Source: CAVQGM01 sp963712065 (lineage in GTDB: Bacteria > Actinomycetota > Acidimicrobiia > Acidimicrobiales > Acidimicrobilacustridaceae). Taken from it: a stretch of 64,000 bases of DNA. The notes beneath the pieces are model-generated. The model did not search any database. It was not told where the DNA came from and worked only from the letters and a program-made list of their open reading frames with translations. Positions within the stretch are counted from its first letter, which is position 1, and every line of letters starts with the position of its first letter. The stretch covers positions 1,860,001 to 1,924,000 of the forward strand of contig CAVQGM010000002.1 of assembly GCA_963712065.1 (NCBI GenBank), written 5' to 3'. Below are positions 27,318 through 34,608 of this stretch, in pieces. The translations under genes were made by a program, and so were the position numbers.

Positions 27318-27346
27318 AGCCTAGAACGGAAAAGTTGACCGGTCGA
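27318..27346 (-). promoter_or_regulatory. metY promoter with overlapping palindrome
   Basis: On the minus strand, TCGACC (-35, 27346-27341), 17 bases, and TAGGCT (-10, 27323-27318). The perfect palindrome GACCGGTC (27337-27344) overlaps the -35 box and could be an operator for a sulfur or Rrf2-type regulator. The regulator's identity is a guess. The 98-base leader holds no SAM riboswitch that I can recognise. Confidence 0.5.
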
Positions 27347-27353
27347 GTAGGAA

Positions 27354-27620
27354 TTAGCGCCCGCGCCGGCCGCCGGCCACGACCGCCGCGCCGAGGGCGG
27401 CGGCCAGCACGACCGTCGACCACGCCACGAACAGCACGGCGAGGCCGATCCAGTGCGTGCCGGTCAGCCCGCTCGCGGCCACCGCCGGCGTGAGCACCAG
27501 GCCGGCGCCGCCCGTGATCGCCGCGGCGGCCCGCATGGCCCACAGGTGCGGACGCTCGGGAGCGAGCATCGTCACCATCTCGGCGAACCGCTGATCGACA
27601 TCGACCTGATCGAGCTCCAC
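27354..27620 (-). CDS. Small two-helix membrane protein
   Basis: An 88-residue hypothetical protein. The chosen GTG at 27620 has a very strong GGGGGGGA ribosome site five bases upstream; the frame is open further, to 27680. A short charged N-terminus (DQVDVDQRFAEMVTMLAPERPHLW) precedes two hydrophobic helices (AAAAITGGAGLVLTPAVAA and WIGLAVLFVAWSTVVLAAAL) and a basic end GGRRGR. This layout resembles DUF3040-type actinobacterial proteins, but no clear family match can be claimed. It stops next to the metY promoter. Confidence 0.6.
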   Translation of the reverse strand: MELDQVDVDQRFAEMVTMLAPERPHLWAMRAAAAITGGAGLVLTPAVAASGLTGTHWIGLAVLFVAWSTVVLAAALGAAVVAGGRRGR

Positions 27621-27842
27621 GGTGTCCCCCCCGGGTCGTTCGCCGGCTGCCGACCCGACGGCGCCGACGAACCCGACCACCGTACGAAGGCAGGGCTGTG
27701 GGGAGGAAGGGGGACAACCATGTGGATTTCCGGTGGATGAACCCCCCGTTCGTCCACAGTCCCCAGGTCAGGGGTTCCGGGCCCAGGGTTGGGCCGTCGC
27801 CCCGGACGCCGTCTACCATCGCCGCGGCCGGCGGGGGTCGGC

Positions 27843-29996
27843 GTGACGATCACCGGGGGGCCAGCCGAGGTGCGACGAGTCGGGCGGTTCGGACGGGCGC
27901 ACCCGATCGTCGCCGCCGTCGTCGTGGCGGGCGTCGTGATCGTCGGCGTGGCCGGCGCCGCGGCCCTGGCAGTGTGGCGCGAGCTCGACGTCGAGCGGGT
28001 CGAGATCAGCTACGTCGTGCCCACCGCGCCCCGGCTCACCGCCGAGACCCCCACCCAGACCGTCTATCGCATCGACGCCGCCCGCTCGTCGGTCACCTAC
28101 GAGGTGGACGAGGAGCTGGCCGGGGTCTCGCGGACGGCCACGGGATCGACGAGCGGCATCGCCGGCGACGTGCGCATCGACCGGTCCGACCCCTCGGCCA
28201 CCACCGTCGGCCAGATCGTGGTCGACGTGTCCCAGCTCACCTCGGACCAGGAGCTGCGCGACCAGCGGCTGCAGCACGACTTCCTCGAGGCCCAGGAGTT
28301 CCCCCTGGCCACGCTCGACACCACGTCGATCGCCGGGCTGCCCGAGAGGATCGAGACGGGGGTCGCCTACCCGGTCGAGCTGCGCGGTGACCTCACCGTC
28401 AAGGAGACGACCGCACCGGTGACGTTCACGGGGACGGCCGAGGTCGACGGCGACGAGCTCACGCTGGACGCGTCGACCGAGACCACGCTGTCGAGGTTCG
28501 ACGCCGGCCCGATCGAGCTGCTCGGCTTCGTCTCCACCGGCGACGACGTCGTGCTGACGGTGTCGGCGGTGGCCGTCGACGTGGCCGCGTCGGAGGTGCC
28601 GACCGAGATCGCCGGCCCCGCCGCCGAGCCCAACACCGGCGGCGGCGGCCCGTCGTTCGCGGCGACGGTGCAACCGATCCTCGCGTCGCGCTGCGCCACC
28701 TGCCACAACCCCGGCGGCGTCGGCTCCGACATCTGGCGGCTCGACACGGCCGGCGACGCATCCGTCGTGGCCACCGGGCTCGGGCTGGTGACCGGTGCCG
28801 GCGCCATGCCACCCTTCCCGGCGTCCGAGGTGGGCGTGCCGGTGAAGCACCGAACCACCCTGACCCCCGATCAGGTCGCCGCCATCGCTGCGTGGGCCGA
28901 GGCCGACGGGCCCCTCGACGTGGACCCCTCGACGCCGGTGCGTCCGACGGCGTCGGACGTGGCCCCGCTCGAACGCGACCTCGAGCTGCCCATGGCCGAG
29001 CCGTACCAGGGGTCGCCGTTGGTCACCAACGACTACCGGTGCTTCATCCTCGATCCCGGGCTCACCGAGAAGGCGTTCGTGAGCGGCTACGGCTTCGAGC
29101 CCGACCGCGACGAGATCGTCCACCACGCGCTCGGGTTCCGCGCCCGCGCCGCCTCCCGCGACGACCTGCTCGCGCAGGACGCCGCCGACCCGGGCGCCGG
29201 CTGGTCGTGCTACGTCGGCGCCGGCCCGGGCGGTGGGCTCGGCGGCGGCGACGACAGCACGCAGTTCATGGCGTGGGCACCCGGCCAGGACCCGGCCCGC
29301 TTCCCGGACGGCGTCGGGATGGGGATGGAGCCGGGGGATCTGATCGTCGTGCAGATCCACTACCACTACGAGCACCGCGCGCCGCCCGACCGCAGCGCCA
29401 TGGTGCTCGACCTGTCCGACGACGATCCGAAGACGATGCAGGAGACGTCCCACGGCGTGTACCTCGCCCCGGCCGAGATCCCGTGCGCCTCGAACGACAC
29501 CGGGCCCCTGTGCGACCGAGACACCGTGCTCCGCCAGCTCGCCGCCGACTACGGCCCCACCGCACCGGCGATCGCCAACGGCCTCCACCGCCTGTGCGGC
29601 AGCAAGGTCGAGGACTTCGCCGGGCTGACCGAGGGCCGGGCGAGCGCCTCGTGCGACCACCCGATGCGGTCGCGCCAGGAGATCATCACCGTGTTCGGCC
29701 ACATGCACGAGATCGGCGACGCGTTCCGCATGACCCTGAACCCGGGCCGCCCCGACGAGCAGGTGCTGCTCGACATCGCGCGCTGGAGCTTCGACTGGCA
29801 GCTCAACTACGAGCCGGTCGACCGGATCGTGCTCGAGCCCGGTGACGTCATCCGGGTCGAGTGCACGTGGGACCGCGCCCGCAAGCCGGGTGCCGAGCCG
29901 CGGTACGTCACGTGGGCCGAGGGCACCGAGGACGAGATGTGCTACTCGACCATCACCACCCGACCGGCCGATCCGGCCGATCCCGTGGCTCCCTAG
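27843..29996 (+). CDS. Fusion: membrane anchor - YceI - cytochrome c - copper type II monooxygenase-like protein
   Basis: A 717-residue exported multidomain protein. An N-terminal helix (IVAAVVVAGVVIVGVAGAAAL) is the anchor. Residues about 72-245 form a YceI lipid-binding domain (VYRIDAARSSVTYEVDEEL, IVVDVSQLTSDQELRDQRL, GDLTVKETTAPVTF). A haem c domain follows: C284-ATC-H288, with M322 in GAMPPFP as likely axial ligand. The C-terminal domain resembles peptidylglycine/dopamine monooxygenases. H427-H428 (IVHHALGF) and H506 (VQIHYHYEH) match the CuH site; H620 and H622 (FGHMHEIGDAFRM) plus M699 (TEDEMCYS) match the CuM site. All six ligands are therefore present. The GTG at 27843 is preferred over TTG 27789. 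The substrate is unknown. Confidence 0.85.
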   Translation: MTITGGPAEVRRVGRFGRAHPIVAAVVVAGVVIVGVAGAAALAVWRELDVERVEISYVVPTAPRLTAETPTQTVYRIDAARSSVTYEVDEELAGVSRTATGSTSGIAGDVRIDRSDPSATTVGQIVVDVSQLTSDQELRDQRLQHDFLEAQEFPLATLDTTSIAGLPERIETGVAYPVELRGDLTVKETTAPVTFTGTAEVDGDELTLDASTETTLSRFDAGPIELLGFVSTGDDVVLTVSAVAVDVAASEVPTEIAGPAAEPNTGGGGPSFAATVQPILASRCATCHNPGGVGSDIWRLDTAGDASVVATGLGLVTGAGAMPPFPASEVGVPVKHRTTLTPDQVAAIAAWAEADGPLDVDPSTPVRPTASDVAPLERDLELPMAEPYQGSPLVTNDYRCFILDPGLTEKAFVSGYGFEPDRDEIVHHALGFRARAASRDDLLAQDAADPGAGWSCYVGAGPGGGLGGGDDSTQFMAWAPGQDPARFPDGVGMGMEPGDLIVVQIHYHYEHRAPPDRSAMVLDLSDDDPKTMQETSHGVYLAPAEIPCASNDTGPLCDRDTVLRQLAADYGPTAPAIANGLHRLCGSKVEDFAGLTEGRASASCDHPMRSRQEIITVFGHMHEIGDAFRMTLNPGRPDEQVLLDIARWSFDWQLNYEPVDRIVLEPGDVIRVECTWDRARKPGAEPRYVTWAEGTEDEMCYSTITTRPADPADPVAP

Positions 29997-30074
29997 CGCC
30001 GTGTCACGCACCTTTGCGCGGTCCCCGAACGGCACATGAGGGGCAGTCCGTCAGGCAGAGGGTGCTAGCGGCGG

Positions 30075-30953
30075 CTACTGGTGGGCGCCCATCTCAGTCG
30101 CGTCCGGCTTCGTCCCGACGATGCAGCGCGCCACGCCCGGAACCCGGACCTTGCCGTCCACATCAAACATGCTCACCATCGAAAGGGCATGCGCTCGAAT
30201 CCGCTCCCGCGCCGCATCGTCGACGTGCTGAAGCGCCGCGACTGCGAGCGAGACGTGCTCGCTGATCACTGCCCAGTACTCCTCGGGTGACGTTGTCACC
30301 AGTTCGACGTGGACGTCCCACTCGGCAACATCACGCAGCCCCGAGCCCTCGTACAGGGCACCGACGCAACCCTCGGCGGCGCAACGGAACATGTTCGGAC
30401 CGTCGGGATCAGGTGGCGCCAACTCCGTCTCGGTTGCGATGGCTTGCACGGCGATGGCGGTCCACGGGTTCTCCTCGGGCTTGATCCAGACCGATGCGCA
30501 GAGACGTCCGCCGGGCTTGAGCACACGAACGAACTCGGTTGTGGCCGCGGTCATGTCGGGTAAGAACATGTACCCGAAACGGACCGAGATGCTGTCGAAG
30601 GTCGCGTCGTGGAACGGCAAGTCTTCCGCACTGCACACGACCGTCTCGATGTTCTTCATCCCGTTCGCCAAGGAACGCCGCGCGGCGATGTCCAGCATCT
30701 CCGCCGAAAGGTCGGTCAACACGACGAGTCCCTCCGGCGACGATCGAGCGATGCTCAAGCCCGGCTCACCAGTGCCCGTCGCAATGTCGAGATGCTGCTG
30801 ACCCGCCGCGATGCCGAGGCGCTCGATCATCGCTGCACCGACCGGGCTCAACTGCTCCCTGATGACCGAGTCCCACTTCTCCCAGGCCGCAGAGAGTTGA
30901 GCCCACGTTTCCCGCTGACCGCTCCGAATGGCATCGGGGCTCGGCACTGGCAC
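30075..30953 (-). CDS. Class I SAM-dependent methyltransferase (UbiE-like)
   Basis: A 292-residue methyltransferase of the UbiE/Methyltransf_11 type. The SAM-binding motif I is HLDIATGTGEPGLSIA (about residue 55); LTDLSAEMLDIAARR contains the motif II acidic residue; CSAEDLPFHDATFDSISVRFGYMFLPD and EFVRVLKPGGRLCASVW complete the fold. Substrate is unknown. Codon use is visibly less GC-rich than in neighbours to the left, and the gene opens the accessory stretch 30-34.6 kb. The start is GTG at 30953. Confidence 0.85.
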   Translation of the reverse strand: MPVPSPDAIRSGQRETWAQLSAAWEKWDSVIREQLSPVGAAMIERLGIAAGQQHLDIATGTGEPGLSIARSSPEGLVVLTDLSAEMLDIAARRSLANGMKNIETVVCSAEDLPFHDATFDSISVRFGYMFLPDMTAATTEFVRVLKPGGRLCASVWIKPEENPWTAIAVQAIATETELAPPDPDGPNMFRCAAEGCVGALYEGSGLRDVAEWDVHVELVTTSPEEYWAVISEHVSLAVAALQHVDDAARERIRAHALSMVSMFDVDGKVRVPGVARCIVGTKPDATEMGAHQ

Positions 30954-31060
30954 TCCCTCTCAATGCACTCACCCAGGGCACCAGCGAGTCTGGCATGTGG
31001 CATCCAGGAGCCGCTGGCATCTCCCGGACCAGACGAACACGGTGCCCCACAACGCCGGGT

Positions 31061-31573
31061 ATGAGCGCCGAATCGCGGTTGGCGCCCTGTTGCCGCGTCC
31101 GTCAGGCTCCGACCGTGGCCATTCGTGAGACGACCGAGGCTGATCTCGATGCAGTTGCGGAGCTGCGGCTGCAGTTCCTGGCCGAGCACCGCGGGATCGA
31201 CCCGACACGGCTCCCGACGAAGTTCAGAGCCACGACCATCGAGTTCCTCCGCCGACACCACGAGTCCGCCTCGAGCCGATCCTGGTTGGCCGAGCACGAC
31301 GGCATCGCCGTGGGCGTGGTGACCATGCTGCTGCTCGATCTTGCACCTCGACCCGAGGACACCTCGGGACTCGAGGGCTACATCATCAACATGTACGTCG
31401 TGCCGCCCCATCGGCGTCACGGCCTGGGTCGACAGCTGCTCGCAGCCTGTCGTCACGAAGCAGACCAGCTCGGCCTCAGACGACTCCTGTTGTACGCAAC
31501 TCCTGACGGGAGGCCGCTCTACGAAAGCGCCGGGTTCGAGCCGAACCCGAACTGGATGGAGTTGCCGCTCTGA
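31061..31573 (+). CDS. GNAT-family N-acetyltransferase
   Basis: A 170-residue acetyltransferase. The domain starts AIRETTEADLDAVAELRLQFLAEH; the acetyl-CoA loop is PPHRRHGLGRQLLAACRHEADQLG (RRHGLG), followed by LLLYATPDGRPLYESAGFEPN, the usual GNAT C-terminal turn. The ATG at 31061 is used, but GTG 31115 would place the start right at the domain; neither has a strong ribosome site. It is divergent from the methyltransferase. The substrate cannot be told; small-molecule or antibiotic acetylation is common for such stand-alone genes. Confidence 0.8.
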   Translation: MSAESRLAPCCRVRQAPTVAIRETTEADLDAVAELRLQFLAEHRGIDPTRLPTKFRATTIEFLRRHHESASSRSWLAEHDGIAVGVVTMLLLDLAPRPEDTSGLEGYIINMYVVPPHRRHGLGRQLLAACRHEADQLGLRRLLLYATPDGRPLYESAGFEPNPNWMELPL

Positions 31574-31686
31574 CCTGCCGGTCGGGTGCCCCAGATCGCC
31601 GGCTCGCGGAGTTGGCGGATGTGCCCTCGACCTTGACGCGAAGCAGCGGTGAGCTGGACCTCCCAACACGATGAGGAGGTTCACCG

Positions 31687-32599
31687 ATGACCACGATCGC
31701 TTCCGCGACCACGACGGTGCAGTCGCCGTTCGACTGCGAGGCGTTCGACGAGGCGCAGTTGGCAGCCGCGTCGTTCTTGGCCCGCTACAGCGGCCGCACC
31801 CTCGAGGCGTACCGCCACGACCTGCGCGGGTTCTTCCAGTGGGCAGCCGACAACGGCGTTGATGTTCTTGGTGCGACTCGACCGCACATCGAGCTGTTCC
31901 GAGCCTGGATGGAGGCGCGCGGCCTGGCGGCCTCGACCATCGACCGTCGGCTCTCGACGGTGTGTGGCTTCTACCGCTTCGCCCACATCGACGGGCGGAT
32001 CGCCTCGAACCCCGCCCAGTACGTGCGCCGACCCCAGTTCCACCCTTCCGACTCGAGAGGACTCGACCGGTCCGAGCTCGGTGTGTTCCTGTTCACCGCC
32101 GAGCAGTACGACCGCGACCACGCCGCGCTGGCTGTGCTGCTCGGCCTCAACGCGCTCCGCGTCAGCGAGGCGTGCGGCTACCAACGTCGAGGACCTCGGC
32201 TTCGAACGAGGCCACCACACGCTGCGCATCATGGGCAAGGGCAACAAGCCCGCCACGATCCCGCTCGTCCCCCGGACCGCCCGAACGATCGACCTCGCAG
32301 TCGGCGAACGCCACGAAGGCCCGATCCTGCGCCGCAAGGACGGCCAACGCCTCGACCGGCGGACTGCACACCGGTGGGTCCGCTCGATCGGCAAGCGCGG
32401 CGGGCTCGGCCACGTCCACCCGCACATGCTGCGGGCAGCGTTCATCATGGCGGCCCTCGACGCAGGAGTCCCTCTCCGCGACGTCCAGATCGCCGCCCGT
32501 CACGCAGATCCGCGTACGACCACGATCTACGACCGGCGGCGGCAGAACTTCGACCGCCACGCCGCCTACGTCGTCGTCGCCTTCGTGGCCGGCGGCTGA
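31687..32599 (+). CDS. Tyrosine recombinase/integrase (frame-disrupted)
   Basis: A XerD/phage-integrase-like recombinase. A strong AGGAGG lies eight bases before ATG 31687. The N-terminal core-binding SAM-like domain reads FLARYSGRTLEAYRHDLRGFFQWA, then STIDRRLSTVCGFYRFAH. At about 32176 one extra G follows ALRVSEAC; the next frame continues ATNVEDLGFERGHHTLRIMGKGNK. With that base removed the protein has 303 residues and all catalytic residues: Arg in NALRVSEA, Lys in MGKGNK, HxxR in HPHMLRAAF, His in AARHADPRTT and Tyr in TTTIYDRR. As written the catalytic half is out of frame. It marks the accessory region as mobile-element derived. Confidence 0.82.
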
Positions 32600-32621
32600 G
32601 GATCGGCGTACGCTTGCGTCC

Positions 32622-32801
32622 GTGAGTGACGGCGCAGCACATCATCGAGATGAGACACCTCGGGGCAGTGGACTGCTGCCCGCTGACCTGACCCCCGACC
32701 AGCTCGCGTCTGCACCGACGATCTCATCGGTCGACATGCTGCTGATCGACGATCTCACCGACGACGAAGACGACGCCTTCGCAGCTGCTGTCCACGAGTG
32801 A
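32622..32801 (+). CDS. Putative antitoxin of a PIN toxin pair
   Basis: A 59-residue acidic protein (GTG 32622 to TGA 32801) ending in DLTDDEDDAFAAAVHE. It has no recognisable DNA-binding fold, only a central PADLTPDQLASAPTISSVDM. Its stop overlaps the PIN-domain toxin start (GTGA), the coupling typical of toxin-antitoxin operons, and this is the main reason for the call. It begins 22 bases after the recombinase stop. Confidence 0.6.
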   Translation: MSDGAAHHRDETPRGSGLLPADLTPDQLASAPTISSVDMLLIDDLTDDEDDAFAAAVHE

Positions 32802-33202
32802 GGGTCGTCGTCGACACCGGCGTCTTCAGCGCTTCGCTGAGCCGTCGCCGCCGCGCACGTCTGGAATCTCATGTTCGGTTGATGGCCGGGCATCAGGTCT
32901 TCCTGGCCGCAGTCACCGTGAGCGAGCTCCGCTACGGCGCGCTCGTCGCGCAGTGGGGTGAGCCTCGTCGCCAGCGACTCGAGGGGTCCATCGAGGCGAC
33001 CACGGTGATTCCGGTTAGCGATGGCCTGCTCAGCACCATCGCCGACCTTCGCTTCGCGTGCCGGCTCGCTGGTCACCCGCTCCACGAACGCAGCCACGCC
33101 GGTGACCTGTGGATCGCCGCGTCGGCCATCCACATCGGAGCGCCGCTGCTCGCGGCAGACGGCATCTTCGAGAACACCCCAGGGCTGACGCTCCACCAGT
33201 AG
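32798..33202 (+). CDS. PIN-domain ribonuclease toxin (VapC-like)
   Basis: A 134-residue PIN domain protein. The conserved acidic residues are visible: Asp in RVVVDTGVFSA near the start, Glu in VTVSELRYGAL, Asp in HAGDLWIAASAI and a further Asp in LLAADGIFEN. These form the Mg-dependent RNase site of VapC-type toxins. It overlaps the upstream acidic gene by 4 bases. It probably cleaves RNA when freed from the antitoxin. Confidence 0.8.
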   Translation: MRVVVDTGVFSASLSRRRRARLESHVRLMAGHQVFLAAVTVSELRYGALVAQWGEPRRQRLEGSIEATTVIPVSDGLLSTIADLRFACRLAGHPLHERSHAGDLWIAASAIHIGAPLLAADGIFENTPGLTLHQ

Positions 33203-33295
33203 CTGGAGGACTGCCCCCGAACGCCGGCACTGCGGCGTCTGATGATGGAAGCATCTGGTCGTGGCGTTCCAGCAGCACGGATCCAGGGTCGGATG

Positions 33296-33727
33296 ATGAC
33301 CGGGGCGAGCCGTCGCTACACCGACGAGGTGCCAGGGCACATCGAAGTCCGTCTGCGCGCGCTGTGTCTCGATCTGCACGAGGCCTACGAGGAGCGGGCC
33401 TGGGTCGGGACCCGCTGGATGGTCCGCAAGCACACGTTCGCCCATGTGCTGGGTGTCGAGGATGCCTCCGAGGGGTCGTTGGTCGTGCTGGCCTTCCGCT
33501 CGCAGGGCGAGGAGTTGGAGGTGTTGCGCAACGCCGGTCGGCCGTTCCTGGTGCTTGGGTGGGGTCGTGACGCGATCGGGATGGTGCTCGACGACACGAC
33601 CGACTGGGACGAGGTGAGGGAGGTGGTGACCGAGAGCTACTGCGCGATGGCTCCACAGAAGCTCGTCGCCCTGGTCGAACGCCCCGACGAGGACGGGCAC
33701 GTCTCGCCGGACCCTCGCCGCCCCTGA
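33296..33727 (+). CDS. MmcQ/YjbR-family protein
   Basis: A 143-residue protein of the YjbR (DUF419/MmcQ) family, a double-wing DNA-binding-like fold of unknown function. The pattern is VRLRALCLDLHEAYEERAWVGTRWMVRKHTFAHVLGV, then the family-typical glycine and tryptophan region FLVLGWGRDAIGMVLDDTTDWDEVREVVTESYCAMAPQKLVALV. ATG 33296 is chosen near AGGG; an in-frame ATG at 33242 would add 18 residues without homology. It stands alone between the two toxin loci. Confidence 0.75.
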   Translation: MTGASRRYTDEVPGHIEVRLRALCLDLHEAYEERAWVGTRWMVRKHTFAHVLGVEDASEGSLVVLAFRSQGEELEVLRNAGRPFLVLGWGRDAIGMVLDDTTDWDEVREVVTESYCAMAPQKLVALVERPDEDGHVSPDPRRP

Positions 33728-33735
33728 ACGCCGGT

Positions 33736-34056
33736 TCAGCAGTCGACTGCAGCGCGGAGGGCCTCGCACGCTTCGGCGAGGCGCATCGGGTCGAGCGTGC
33801 ACTGCCGCTCGACCAGGAAGGCCTTGGCCACCACGCGCAGGTTGTCGAAGCTCGCAACGCACTCGGTCGGCATGCCGTCGCTCGTACCCAGTCGGAGTTC
33901 GGTCGGAATGTCGCGGATCGTCCGCGTCACCGGCGCCGCGAGCACGCTGTGCAGGACGGGGATCGCAGCTGTCCTCGTCATCACGAGGAAGGGCCGACGG
34001 CCGACGTCTTCGATCTCCCCCCACCAGACCTCACCTCGCCTCGGCTCTGTCACCAC
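33736..34056 (-). CDS. MazF/PemK-family endoribonuclease toxin
   Basis: A 106-residue MazF-type toxin. Hallmarks are RRGEVWWGEIEDVGRRPFLVMTR at the N-terminus, VTRTIRDIPTELRLG (the conserved region around the catalytic Arg and Thr), and TECVASFDNLRVVAKAFLVER. It follows the ribbon-helix-helix antitoxin with a 7-base overlap. These toxins cleave single-stranded mRNA or tRNA at short motifs; its target is unknown. Confidence 0.88.
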   Translation of the reverse strand: MVTEPRRGEVWWGEIEDVGRRPFLVMTRTAAIPVLHSVLAAPVTRTIRDIPTELRLGTSDGMPTECVASFDNLRVVAKAFLVERQCTLDPMRLAEACEALRAAVDC

Positions 34057-34304
34057 GGCTCCTCGGCGATGGCGTTGCGAAGCGACGCGATCGCCGCTGC
34101 CGTCTCGGCATCGGTCGGCGGCGTGCGCTGGTAGCCCTCCACGATCGAGCGGTCATCCCGGCGCCGTCGATCGAGCTCCACGATCGTCTCGATGCCGGCG
34201 CGTACAGCGGCGGCTCGAGTCGCGTAGACACCCCGGTCCACGAGGTCATCGAGGACCTCGAGCTGCTCCGTCGGGAGCCGCACGGCGATCTGCTCCGTTG
34301 CCAT
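34050..34304 (-). CDS. Ribbon-helix-helix antitoxin (MazE partner type)
   Basis: An 84-residue antitoxin. The N-terminal RHH DNA-binding fold is EQIAVRLPTEQLEVLDDLVDRGVYATRAAAVRAGIETIVELDRRR. The C-terminal part (SIVEGYQRTPPTDAETAAAIAS) would wrap the toxin. ATG 34304 sits eight bases after TATGCT, which is embedded in an inverted-repeat operator, so the pair is probably autorepressed and its mRNA nearly leaderless. Confidence 0.85.
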   Translation of the reverse strand: MATEQIAVRLPTEQLEVLDDLVDRGVYATRAAAVRAGIETIVELDRRRRDDRSIVEGYQRTPPTDAETAAAIASLRNAIAEEPW

Positions 34305-34312
34305 GGGTTGGA

Positions 34313-34344
34313 AGCATACCGTGGCGGTATTCGGTTCGGTATGC
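34313..34344. promoter_or_regulatory. Toxin-antitoxin promoter/operator with three half-sites
   Basis: ATACCG (34316-34321), three bases, CGGTAT (34325-34330) form one perfect inverted repeat; a third half-site CGGTATGC (34337-34344) pairs with GCATACCG (34314-34321) in a longer palindrome. The minus-strand -10 TATGCT (34318-34313) overlaps it. This fits cooperative binding by the RHH antitoxin. Confidence 0.75.
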
Positions 34345-34399
34345 GCAGGTGATCTCACCTCCGGCGGACCGACCGGCTTCCCTGGGCGAGGTGTCCTGC

Positions 34400-34562
34400 A
34401 GGGCCGGCAACGCGGCGCTGGAGAACGACACGATGAGCGCCTCGATCGAGCTCGCAGGCGACGGTGTCACCGCCAACGTCGTCCACCCACCCGTCACCGA
34501 CACGGGATGGATCACCGACGAGGTACGAACCTTCGTCGCCGCCAGCACCGACCGATTCTCAG
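34400..34562 (+). pseudogene. Remnant of a short-chain dehydrogenase (SDR)
   Basis: An in-frame stretch reads AALENDTMSASIELAGDGVT, then ANVVHPPVTDTGWITDEVR and TFVAASTDRFS, which is the segment of an SDR that follows the active site (compare YGASKAALENYTMSAA...). Just before it the expected Tyr and Lys of YxxxK are replaced by Cys and Asn (SCRAGNAALEN), and no N-terminal Rossmann part is present upstream. The frame runs into unrelated sequence to TGA 34612. It fills most of the 304-base gap between the antitoxin and the PhyH gene and probably marks the edge of the inserted region. Confidence 0.6.
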
Positions 34563-34595
34563 CACCCCTCTGGACGTCCCGGCGACGACGGGGAC

Positions 34596-34608
34596 TACGG
34601 TCGGGTCC
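34596..34608 (+). promoter_or_regulatory. Putative -10 box for leaderless PhyH gene
   Basis: TACGGT at 34596-34601, seven bases, then GTG 34609. It has the same spacing as other promoters in the window. Confidence 0.45.

Noticed and set aside
27789..27842. TTG start for the YceI-cytochrome-monooxygenase fusion
   Set aside because: TTG with an arginine-rich extension and no ribosome site; GTG 27843 places the start before a normal anchor.
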